The notes below the pieces were generated by a model. That model made no database searches and was not told the DNA's origin. It saw only the letters and a program-made list of their open reading frames with translations. The position numbers and the translations under genes are program-made. Below, piece after piece: positions 1-6,565 of a stretch of DNA of 6,671 bases. Every line of letters begins with the position of its first letter. Position 1 is the stretch's first letter. Location: contig JAPPPA010000089.1 of assembly GCA_028817755.1 (NCBI GenBank), positions 1 through 6,671 of the forward strand, written 5' to 3'. The stretch is from Gammaproteobacteria bacterium (GTDB lineage: Bacteria; Pseudomonadota; Gammaproteobacteria; JAPPPA01).

Positions 1-256
1 CGGCAGATGAAATAACCACAGCCGCCACGCCCGCTACATTTTCAGCGCTGGGGCCCATTTGTACGGTAATGCCTTGCGCTTCTAAGCGCTCAGTGACTTT
101 GCTGGCCTTAATGTCTGAGCCGCTTACCTTAAAACCAAGGTTAGCCACGACTTCTGCAATGCCGCTCATGCCTGCACCGCCAATACCAACAAAGTGCACA
201 CCTTTTACACGATGCATCGCTGCCTGCTGAAGCGCGTTTAAGGTTGTTCCACTCAT
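1..256 (-). CDS. murC: UDP-N-acetylmuramate--L-alanine ligase MurC (N-terminal part, cut by window edge)
   Basis: Cytoplasmic ATP-dependent ligase that adds L-alanine to UDP-MurNAc, the first amino acid of the peptidoglycan stem peptide. Only the first 85 codons are present; the frame runs open off the left edge. Seen: residues 20-29 read VHFVGIGGAG, the glycine-rich UDP-binding start of the MurC Rossmann-like domain. It is followed by MSGIAEV (30-36) and VSGSD (44-48), both typical of MurC. The start at 256 is chosen because its ATG overlaps the murG stop as ATGA and because AAGGGG lies 7 nt upstream. It leaves about 20 residues before the glycine motif, similar to E. coli MurC. A later in-frame ATG at 217 is less likely. 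The central ATPase and C-terminal domains lie outside the window, so their integrity cannot be judged. Identity is confident from the motif and from its place directly after murG. Confidence 0.96.
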   Translation of the reverse strand, partial: MSGTTLNALQQAAMHRVKGVHFVGIGGAGMSGIAEVVANLGFKVSGSDIKASKVTERLEAQGITVQMGPSAENVAGVAAVVISSA

Positions 257-1395
257 GCTTGCGCCCCTTCGTTTTCAGACTCGTGAATAACTTGCTCTAG
301 CTGTGGCAAGCACAACGCTGCCAAACGCTCAGCCGTACGTGGCTCAGCCACAGAACGTGCCGCCTCACCCATCAGCAGTAAGCGCTCACGGTCTTCACAA
401 AATTGATCAAATAAACCGGCTAGCAGCTCAGCTGTTAAATCAGCTTGCTGACAAACCAGGCTAGCCCCCGCTCGCTGCAACACTTGTGCATTCAGCGTTT
501 GGTGGTCATCTACCGCAAACGGATATGGCACCAAAATGCTCGCAACACCTGCTGCGGCCAGCTCAGCCACAGTAAGTGCACCAGCACGGCAAACCACCAA
601 GTCAGCCCAGGCATAAGCTGCTGCCATATCGTCGATAAAATCTTTTACTTCAACCTGAGCTTGGGTGTTTGTACTCAGTGCTGAATAAGCCACCTTCGCC
701 TCTTCGATGTTGCGGCTACCGGCTTGATGACGAACACGTAGCTGCTCCACCAAACGCGCTTTTTGTAACGCCTCTGGTAATACGTCATTCAGCGCTTTTG
801 CCCCTAAACTGCCGCCCAATATGAGCACATTGACCGTATTGCTTTCTTTGTTTTGTGCGCGTTCTTGTGGTGCAGGTAGATCTTCGATTTCCGCACGTAC
901 CGGGTTACCCAGGTGCTGCAGGTTATTACCACGCTCAAATGCACCTTCAAAGGCATACGCAGTGGCGTGCGCCATACGCGCAAGGTAACGGTTAGTCATG
1001 CCCGCAATCGCGTTCTGTTCATGAATCACTAGGCGCCTACCGAGTAAACGCGCTGCCAAACCACCAGGGCCAGATGCAAAACCGCCCATACCTAAAACTG
1101 CATCCGGTTGCATTTGTTTGATCACACGGCGCGCCTGCATGACTGCCGACAACAAACGAAACGGCGCCAGCAAAAGCGTCGCAGCCGACTTGCCACGCAA
1201 ACCGGTAATGTTCATCCAATGAATAGGAATACCTGAGGCAGGTACCAAACGCGCCTCAATACCCGCTTGAGTACCCAACCACTCCACTTGCACGCCATGA
1301 CTCTTCAGCACCTGCGCCACACTTAAGGCAGGAATAACGTGACCGCCTGTGCCGCCAGCCATAATGAGTACTTTTAATGGAGTTGCGCTGCTCAT
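253..1395 (-). CDS. murG: UDP-GlcNAc:lipid I N-acetylglucosaminyltransferase MurG
   Basis: Peripheral inner-membrane glycosyltransferase (GT-B fold, family GT28) that moves GlcNAc from UDP-GlcNAc onto lipid I to make lipid II. It has 380 residues against 355 in E. coli. Seen in order: GGTGGH at 14-19 (first glycine loop), GLRGK at 65-69, GMGGFASGPGG at 102-112 and HEQN at 125-128 (acceptor-side motifs), GNPVR at 163-167, then the donor domain with GGSLGA at 194-199. GALTVAE (272-278) places Glu278 at the position of E. coli Glu269, which contacts UDP-GlcNAc. DDHQTLNAQ follows at 296-304. All expected motifs are intact. The extra length is mostly the C-terminus, which ends in an acidic tail HESENEGAQA (371-380). 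The start has a strong AGGAGG 7 nt upstream and overlaps the ftsW stop by 4 bp; the stop overlaps the murC start by 4 bp. Lying between ftsW and murC is the standard gammaproteobacterial position. Confidence 0.98.
   Translation of the reverse strand: MSSATPLKVLIMAGGTGGHVIPALSVAQVLKSHGVQVEWLGTQAGIEARLVPASGIPIHWMNITGLRGKSAATLLLAPFRLLSAVMQARRVIKQMQPDAVLGMGGFASGPGGLAARLLGRRLVIHEQNAIAGMTNRYLARMAHATAYAFEGAFERGNNLQHLGNPVRAEIEDLPAPQERAQNKESNTVNVLILGGSLGAKALNDVLPEALQKARLVEQLRVRHQAGSRNIEEAKVAYSALSTNTQAQVEVKDFIDDMAAAYAWADLVVCRAGALTVAELAAAGVASILVPYPFAVDDHQTLNAQVLQRAGASLVCQQADLTAELLAGLFDQFCEDRERLLLMGEAARSVAEPRTAERLAALCLPQLEQVIHESENEGAQA
264..269 (-). promoter_or_regulatory. Ribosome binding site of murC
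   Basis: AAGGGG on the minus strand, 7 nt before the murC ATG and inside the last codons of murG. It supports the upstream start at 256 over the in-frame ATG at 217, and fits translational coupling to murG. Confidence 0.6.
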
Positions 1396-2651
1396 GCTGG
1401 CACCTCCTGAGTATTCGAAGCGGTATCACGTGTACCGCCACGGGTCTGCCGACGCTTAGCTTCTGCTGACAGATTGTTATGTGCGCCATTTTCAACACTG
1501 ACACGTAGTAACAAACCACACATCACACCGGTAGCGAGTAATGCGCTACCGCCGTAAGACATAAACGGCAGCACAACACCGGTAGAAGGTGCCAAGCCGA
1601 CGTTCACCAAAACATGCACAACAACTTGCAGCAGGATCGCAACCGAAATACCCCAAGCGAGATACGCCGAGAACCATGCATCGCGTAAAGCCGCCGCTCT
1701 ACCCACGGCAAAGCCTTTTAGTAATAACCATGCGAACAGGCCTAACAGGCTCACTACCGCTAGCAAACCAAACTCTTCCGCAAATACGGCAAATACGTAA
1801 TCGGTATGCACTTCTGGCAGGTAAAGGAATTTTTGCAAGCTGTTGCCTAGCCCAACGCCAAACCAACCACCACGCGCGATGGCAGTCATCGATTGCCAAG
1901 CCTGATAGCCGCTACCTTGAATATCTGGATTTTCGGCTAGGAAGGTCAGTAAGCGAGCAGCGCGATAGTCCGCACTAAAAATAAGCACTACAACCACAGC
2001 CAACATCATCACGGCCATCACCATGACCCAACCGATTGGCAGGCCACCTAAGAACAGCAGCGTGAAGCACGCGGCTGCTAGCAAAATGGTGCTTCCCAAA
2101 TCTGGCTGCAAACCGATTAGCAAACCGTAGCCGGCCAATACAATCGCTGGAATCAAAATACCGCGAAACTCGTTCGCCAGATTGCTACGGCGGCGCACTA
2201 AGTAGTCCGCAAAGTAAATCAGGGCACAAATACGAGCGACTTCCGTGGCCTGCAGATTCATGACGCCAAGGTTGATCCAACGGCGCGCGCCTTTAATCTC
2301 AACACCCACGCCAGGGATTAACACCGCAAGCAAAACCAAAGCGCCCAATAGCAACAACAAAATGCTGGACTGCTGCCACCAACGAATAGGGCTGAATACA
2401 CACACCAAAGCTGCTGTGGTCGCCAGCGACAGATTGACTAAATGACGCTTCAGGAAGTAGTGAGCATCGCCCGTGTAACTTTCGCCTAAAGCAATTGAGC
2501 TCGTTGCCACCATGACAACACCCAACACGGTTAAGCCCAACAACAGCAGTAGTAAGCCGCGATCGATTTGATTCACCGCATCACGCACAGCCGCCAGCGG
2601 CGCGAAGATAAGCGCTGTAGCAGTGTTGTTATTTAGCGTGGCGGTAGTCAT
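1392..2651 (-). CDS. ftsW: Divisome SEDS peptidoglycan polymerase FtsW
   Basis: Multi-pass inner-membrane SEDS protein that polymerises lipid II into septal glycan strands with its partner class B PBP, FtsI. It has 419 residues (E. coli 414). About ten hydrophobic segments are visible, the first near 32-52 and the last near 366-384, with a hydrophilic N-terminus and a basic, polar C-terminal tail (388-419). Family landmarks: GARRWINLG at 121-129, LQPDLGST at 181-188, GSGYQ at 246-250, GVGLGNS at 265-271, and LPEVHTDYVFA at 278-288. Asp284 in the last motif matches the catalytic aspartate of SEDS proteins. SYGGS is at 365-369. Several consensus positions differ: QATE (134-137) for QPSE, AENPDIQ (239-245) where a DPW-type segment is usual, PSTG (355-358) for PTKG, and SYGGSA for SYGGSS. 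Some of these resemble RodA, but the position between murD and murG argues for FtsW. The start is preceded only by a weak AGGT, and the murD stop is 10 nt upstream. The stop overlaps the murG start. Confidence 0.95.
   Translation of the reverse strand: MTTATLNNNTATALIFAPLAAVRDAVNQIDRGLLLLLLGLTVLGVVMVATSSIALGESYTGDAHYFLKRHLVNLSLATTAALVCVFSPIRWWQQSSILLLLLGALVLLAVLIPGVGVEIKGARRWINLGVMNLQATEVARICALIYFADYLVRRRSNLANEFRGILIPAIVLAGYGLLIGLQPDLGSTILLAAACFTLLFLGGLPIGWVMVMAVMMLAVVVVLIFSADYRAARLLTFLAENPDIQGSGYQAWQSMTAIARGGWFGVGLGNSLQKFLYLPEVHTDYVFAVFAEEFGLLAVVSLLGLFAWLLLKGFAVGRAAALRDAWFSAYLAWGISVAILLQVVVHVLVNVGLAPSTGVVLPFMSYGGSALLATGVMCGLLLRVSVENGAHNNLSAEAKRRQTRGGTRDTASNTQEVPA
1403..1408 (-). promoter_or_regulatory. 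Strong ribosome binding site of murG
   Basis: AGGAGG (extended AGGAGGTG at 1401-1408) lies 7 nt before the murG ATG, within the last codons of ftsW. It is among the best Shine-Dalgarno matches in the window and fixes the murG start at 1395. Confidence 0.75.
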
Positions 2652-2659
2652 TCGTAGCG

Positions 2660-2663
2660 ACCT
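2660..2663 (-). promoter_or_regulatory. Weak ribosome binding site of ftsW
   Basis: AGGT, partly inside the murD TAG stop codon, lies 8 nt before the ftsW ATG. It is the weakest Shine-Dalgarno match in the operon. ftsW translation may therefore depend on ribosomes finishing murD, which would keep this membrane protein at low level; that is inference. Confidence 0.4.
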
Positions 2664-4035
2664 ATTTCACCAGTTGGTTTACCGCGGCGACAAAGGCGTC
2701 GCCACGATTTTCAAAGCTTTTGAACATGTCGAAACTAGCGCAAGCGGGTGAAAGCAAAACGGTATCGCCCTCTTCGCTATGCTTGGCTGCGGCCTGCACC
2801 GCGTCATCCATGCTCTCGGCATGAACAACAGGCACAACACCATCAAGTACGGACTCAATCTCTTTCGCCGACTCACCAATCAACACGACCACTCGACATT
2901 TCTGCTTAACGATGTCTCGTAACGGCGCAAAGTCCTGGCCTTTGCCCACACCGCCAGCCACTAAAACAAGGGGTGGAGAGAAACCTTCAACAGCAGCAAT
3001 CGTGGCGCCTACATTGGTTCCCTTAGAGTCGTTGTACCAGCGGCGGCCAAGCGCTTCGCTGACAAACTGAGTGCGATGCGGCAGGCCGTTAAAGTTTCTT
3101 AAGGTTTCCAGCATGGCCACCATCGGAATGCCAACAGCATCACCCAAGGCCAAAGCCGCTAATGCATTAGAAATATTGTGCAAACCGGGCATGCGCAGTT
3201 CATTACAGCGAATCAAACGCTTGCCTTTATGGGCCAACCAACTTTCGTCTTGATAAAGCTCTAGATGGAAGTCGTTGTCCAACGGGTCCATCAAACCGTA
3301 ACGGCGAACATTACTTGCCGCACTTTGTTTTAAAACGCGGTCATCATCAGCGTTCACAATCGCAACATCAGCGTTCTGATAAATAGACAGTTTCGAGTGA
3401 CTGTATTCCTCAAAACTTGGGTAGCGATCCATATGATCTGGAGAAATGTTCAACACCACGGCTGCCGCAGGTTTTAACGAGTGCGTGGTATCAAGCTGGA
3501 AGCTAGAAAGCTCCAACACATAGAGGTCTGGCGCTGGTGACTGCAATACGTCTAACGCTGGGATACCAATATTGCCACCCAGTTGAACGCGTTTGCCCGC
3601 AGTGCGAGCCATTTCATTAACCAAGCTCACAACGGTGCTTTTGCCATTAGAGCCCGTCACTGCAACTACTGGCGCATTGGCCTCACGCGCAAACAGCTCA
3701 ATATCGCCAATTACCGGCACCCCCATATAGCGCGCTTGTTGCACAAACGGGTCGCTCAACGGAATACCGGGTGAAACTACCAACTCAGCCGCGTCACGCA
3801 ACAAGCTCACCTCGAACTCACCCGTAAACACAGGCACCTCAGGGTACATAGCCTGCAACTTAGCCAAGGCTGGCGGCGCCTCACGTGAATCTGTAATTGC
3901 TACCGGAATACCGCGCTTAAGCAAATACAGCGCAACAGAAAAGCCGGTTTGGCTTAAGCCTGCAATCACTGTGGTTTTGGCATTTTTTTGATGTGATGAC
4001 ATACGTCTTGAATCCATCGAATATCCGTACTGCAT
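2662..4035 (-). CDS. murD: UDP-N-acetylmuramoyl-L-alanine--D-glutamate ligase MurD
   Basis: Cytoplasmic ATP-dependent ligase that adds D-glutamate to UDP-MurNAc-L-Ala. It has 457 residues from the first ATG (E. coli 438). Domains seen in order: N-terminal UDP-binding domain with VIAGLSQTG (23-31); the ATP P-loop AVTGSNGKST (125-134); GGNIG (153-157); ELSSFQL (175-181); NISPDHMDRY (196-205); and Lys215 in SHSKLSIY, aligning with the carbamylated lysine of E. coli MurD. HNISNALAA (286-294) follows, then the C-terminal domain with HRTQ (320-323), NDSKGTN (335-341), LLSPACASFDMF (427-438) and FENRGD (441-446). All catalytic motifs look intact. The start is uncertain. ATGs lie at codons 1, 7 and 12 (positions 4035, 4017, 4002). 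The first has the best Shine-Dalgarno (AGGG), but the twelfth gives an N-terminus closer to the family norm. It begins 9 nt after the mraY stop and ends 10 nt before ftsW. Confidence 0.98.
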   Translation of the reverse strand: MQYGYSMDSRRMSSHQKNAKTTVIAGLSQTGFSVALYLLKRGIPVAITDSREAPPALAKLQAMYPEVPVFTGEFEVSLLRDAAELVVSPGIPLSDPFVQQARYMGVPVIGDIELFAREANAPVVAVTGSNGKSTVVSLVNEMARTAGKRVQLGGNIGIPALDVLQSPAPDLYVLELSSFQLDTTHSLKPAAAVVLNISPDHMDRYPSFEEYSHSKLSIYQNADVAIVNADDDRVLKQSAASNVRRYGLMDPLDNDFHLELYQDESWLAHKGKRLIRCNELRMPGLHNISNALAALALGDAVGIPMVAMLETLRNFNGLPHRTQFVSEALGRRWYNDSKGTNVGATIAAVEGFSPPLVLVAGGVGKGQDFAPLRDIVKQKCRVVVLIGESAKEIESVLDGVVPVVHAESMDDAVQAAAKHSEEGDTVLLSPACASFDMFKSFENRGDAFVAAVNQLVK

Positions 4036-4042
4036 AGTCGCG

Positions 4043-4046
4043 CCCT
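4043..4046 (-). promoter_or_regulatory. Ribosome binding site of murD (first ATG)
   Basis: AGGG, overlapping the mraY TAG stop, lies 7 nt before the ATG at 4035. The ATG at 4017 has only a weak GGA before it, and the ATG at 4002 has no clear Shine-Dalgarno. This favours the longest form of MurD. Confidence 0.5.
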
Positions 4047-5127
4047 AGCGAATCTTCAGCGTTGCTAAGCCAACTAAGACCAGCATCAAGGTAATAATCC
4101 AGAAGCGAACGATGACGCGTGGTTCTGGCCATCCTTTCAGCTCAAAGTGGTGGTGAATCGGAGCCATGCGGAAGATGCGTTTGCCAGTCAACTTGAATGA
4201 CGCGACTTGCAACATCACCGATACCGTCTCAAGCACAAAGATGCCGCCCATAATCACTAAAACAATTTCTTGGCGAACAATCACCGCCATCGTGCCTAGT
4301 GCAGCACCCAGCGAAAGCGCACCGATGTCGCCCATAAAGATCATGGCTGGATAGGTGTTAAACCAAAGGAAACCAAGACCAGCCCCGACAATGGCGGCGC
4401 CGAATACAACTAATTCACCCGTACCCGGCAAGAATGGAAAACCTAAGTAGTTAGCGAAACCAGCGTGCCCAACTACATAAGCAAAAATACCCAACGCTGC
4501 AGCCACCATCACCGAAGGCATAATGGCTAGGCCGTCTAAACCGTCTGTTAGGTTCACGGCGTTACTGGTGCCAACAATCACAAAATACGTCAGCACCGGG
4601 AAGAACCAACCCATTGGGATGGCCACATCTTTTAGTAACGGAATAAGTAGTTCTGTCTGCGCTGGCAAGGTCGCGGTGCTGTACAAATAAGCCGCCACAC
4701 ATATCGCCGCAAGGCTTTGTGCACCGTACTTAGCTTTCGCACTCAAACCCTTAGAGTTGCCGTACTTCAGCTTTAGGTAGTCGTCCATAAAGCCAATGCC
4801 ACCGTAAGCCAAGGTAACCAACAGTACAGTCCACATATAGCTGTTATCTAGGCGCGCCCACAACAACGTAGAAACGGTAACCGCCACCAAAATCAGCATA
4901 CCGCCCATGGTTGGCGTGCCTGCCTTAGAAAAATGAGACTCTGGGCCGTCATCACGAATCGGCTGGCCAATCTGGCGTACAACCATATGGCGAATGAGCC
5001 ACGGCCCCCACCAGAGTGAAATCAACAACGCCGTTAAGGTGCCCAAAATTGCACGGAGCGTTAAATATTGGAAAACGGCAAAGCCGCTGTAGTACTGGCT
5101 AAGCCATTCTGCTAATTCAACCAACAT
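4045..5127 (-). CDS. mraY: Phospho-N-acetylmuramoyl-pentapeptide transferase MraY
   Basis: Integral inner-membrane enzyme that transfers phospho-MurNAc-pentapeptide from UDP to undecaprenyl phosphate, giving lipid I; it is Mg-dependent. It has 360 residues, the same length as E. coli MraY, with about ten hydrophobic segments. Diagnostic motifs: SKAGTPTMGG at 67-76, DDYLKL at 115-120 (Asp115 and Asp116 are the family's paired aspartates), NLTDGLDGL at 192-200, FMGDIGALSLG at 264-274 (Asp267, metal-binding in characterised homologues), and HHHFELKGWPE at 325-335 on the cytoplasmic loop. The C-terminus GLATLKIR closely resembles Pseudomonas MraY. Nothing is missing. The start is supported by AGGAGC 8 nt upstream. 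The gene overlaps the 3' end of murF by 11 bp and ends 9 nt before murD. It hands lipid I to MurG, encoded further down the same operon. Confidence 0.99.
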   Translation of the reverse strand: MLVELAEWLSQYYSGFAVFQYLTLRAILGTLTALLISLWWGPWLIRHMVVRQIGQPIRDDGPESHFSKAGTPTMGGMLILVAVTVSTLLWARLDNSYMWTVLLVTLAYGGIGFMDDYLKLKYGNSKGLSAKAKYGAQSLAAICVAAYLYSTATLPAQTELLIPLLKDVAIPMGWFFPVLTYFVIVGTSNAVNLTDGLDGLAIMPSVMVAAALGIFAYVVGHAGFANYLGFPFLPGTGELVVFGAAIVGAGLGFLWFNTYPAMIFMGDIGALSLGAALGTMAVIVRQEIVLVIMGGIFVLETVSVMLQVASFKLTGKRIFRMAPIHHHFELKGWPEPRVIVRFWIITLMLVLVGLATLKIR

Positions 5128-6565
5128 GAGGGTTTGCTCCTGAATTTGGGGACGTTTGGCTCGCTCCGCGGCCAGCCATAACTGCGGTCAGTGCCTGAGC
5201 AACTTGCTCCATAGCGGCAGACCGCGAACCTTTAACCAAGACAACATCGTCTGGCGACAAACTTGCTGCCAATGCTGTGACTAATAGGTTGTGATGTTCA
5301 TAGTGACGCTGCTGCTCGCCAAAACCTTCTGCCATTGCTTTAGCAGCGTTTTGACCAACAGCCCATAACTGGTCGACACCTTTTGCTTTAAGTGTCTCAC
5401 CCAGTTCGCGATGAATATTTAAGCTAGCCTCGCCGAGCTCAGCCATTTCACCCAGCACCATAATGCGCTGACCAGCGATATCGGTTGAAACCAACCAATC
5501 CGCTGCGGCTTTAATGGATGCTGGGTTAGCGTTGTAACTGTCATCAACCAACGCGGCGTTGTTCGCAAGGCGCTGAATATCTAAGCGGCCCGACACATTG
5601 GCTGCCAACTCAAGGCCCGCCACAATTTTCTCAGCAGATACCGATACCGCAACAGCTGCCGCAGCTGCCGCCGATGCGTTCATTACGTTGTGCCAGCCTG
5701 GTAGTGGCAACGCCACATCTACCGTGGTGGTAGGCAAGTTCAACTTAAAGCGACTACCCGCTTCCGTGCCCTGCAACCAGCCTTCGCAATGTTGCTCGCT
5801 GACGGAAACATCGGCTAAAGCGTTATCACCAAAGCTCAACATCAAATCAGCCTTAGACTGGCGATTCCAAATATCACCCCAAGGCTCATTGATATTCACG
5901 ATGGCAATACCCGCGTGACCCAAGCCCGCGTAAATCTCACCCTTCGCTTCAGCCACGCCTTGCAAGCTACCAAAGCCCTCAAGGTGCGCTTCTGCCACCA
6001 TCGTAATAAGGCCAACATCAGGTGCGGCGATGTCACACAGCAGTTCAATATCACCTGCACCGCTAGCGCCCATCTCAATAACGGCATATTTATGTTTAGC
6101 CGTAATGCCCAAAACGGTCAGCGGCACACCCAGTTGATTATTGAGATTACCTTCGGTTGCTAAGGTCTTACCGTCTTCCGACAAAATCGCCGCCAACATT
6201 TGTTTTACGGTGGTTTTGCCGCAGCTGCCGGTAATCGCCAATACTTTTGTGTCTAGCGACTGGCGCCAAGCTTTAGCAGCCTGCTGCAGACCTTGTTCAA
6301 CATCAGCCACGATCACCTGTGGAATATCCACATCTACCTGACGCGCCACCATGGCCGCCGCGGCGCCGGCTTGAGCAGCCATCGCAACGTAATCATGGCC
6401 ATCCACGTTTGCACCAGGCAACGCGATGAATAGCTGGCCCGCCTGAATCTTTCGGCTGTCTTGTGTCGCGCCGCAAATAGCCACATCATCGCCATACACT
6501 ACGCCACCTGTTGAAGCCGCGATGTGGGACAAATGCAGCATGACTTTACCGTTAGCTTCTGACAT
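5117..6565 (-). CDS. murF: UDP-N-acetylmuramoyl-tripeptide--D-alanyl-D-alanine ligase MurF
   Basis: Cytoplasmic ATP-dependent ligase that adds the D-Ala-D-Ala dipeptide to UDP-MurNAc-tripeptide, completing the soluble pentapeptide precursor. It has 482 residues (E. coli 452). Seen in order: N-terminal substrate domain with DSRKIQAGQLFIALPG (36-51); the P-loop AITGSCGKTT (110-119); EGNLNNQLGVPLT (138-150); EMGASGAGDIELL (164-176); AHLEGFGS (193-200); and AKGEIYAGL (207-215), where Lys208 matches the likely carbamylated lysine. GWHNVMNA (290-297) leads into an alanine-rich helix. The C-terminal domain shows DDSYNANP (341-348), GEMAELG (372-378) and VKGSRSAAME (444-453). Odd points: Met189 replaces the usual Asn just before the AHLE motif, and about 17 residues of Ser/Gly/Pro-rich tail follow the last helix. 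The start has GGAGG 6 nt upstream, better than the alternative ATG at codon 9. The gene overlaps murE by 14 bp and mraY by 11 bp. Confidence 0.98.
   Translation of the reverse strand: MSEANGKVMLHLSHIAASTGGVVYGDDVAICGATQDSRKIQAGQLFIALPGANVDGHDYVAMAAQAGAAAAMVARQVDVDIPQVIVADVEQGLQQAAKAWRQSLDTKVLAITGSCGKTTVKQMLAAILSEDGKTLATEGNLNNQLGVPLTVLGITAKHKYAVIEMGASGAGDIELLCDIAAPDVGLITMVAEAHLEGFGSLQGVAEAKGEIYAGLGHAGIAIVNINEPWGDIWNRQSKADLMLSFGDNALADVSVSEQHCEGWLQGTEAGSRFKLNLPTTTVDVALPLPGWHNVMNASAAAAAAVAVSVSAEKIVAGLELAANVSGRLDIQRLANNAALVDDSYNANPASIKAAADWLVSTDIAGQRIMVLGEMAELGEASLNIHRELGETLKAKGVDQLWAVGQNAAKAMAEGFGEQQRHYEHHNLLVTALAASLSPDDVVLVKGSRSAAMEQVAQALTAVMAGRGASQTSPNSGANPHVG
5136..5141 (-). promoter_or_regulatory. 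Ribosome binding site of mraY
   Basis: AGGAGC lies 8 nt before the mraY ATG, entirely inside the murF coding sequence (its C-terminal tail). It fixes the mraY start at 5127 and implies that ribosomes translating murF pass over it. Confidence 0.65.

Noticed and set aside
445..684. Plus-strand open frame of 79 codons opposite murG
   Set aside because: It is antisense to a fully conserved murG and its translation has no recognisable domain. The other plus-strand frames (for example 1589-1978 and 5598-5918) are likewise shadows of ftsW and murF.
1529..1551. Perfect inverted repeat with an 8-bp stem and 7-nt loop inside ftsW
   Set aside because: It has no following T-tract on the minus strand, lies well inside the coding sequence over the GGSALLATG codons, and about one such hairpin is expected by chance in a window this size. 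Not called as a terminator or regulatory element.
3881..3888. Eight-base palindrome TCACGTGA directly after GGCGCC
   Set aside because: It sits inside murD codons with no promoter nearby. Short palindromes like this occur by chance.
3983..3989. Run of seven A residues on the coding strand near the murD start, a possible slippage site
   Set aside because: A -1 slip would give only a short out-of-frame peptide ending at 3917. The frame after the run encodes normal MurD and I see no stimulatory structure. Best read as an ordinary Gln-Lys-Asn stretch.
6223..6225. Cysteine in the MurF P-loop (GSCGKT) where Ser or Asn is usual
   Set aside because: The position tolerates small residues across Mur ligases and the catalytic Gly-Lys-Thr is intact, so it is not evidence of altered function.
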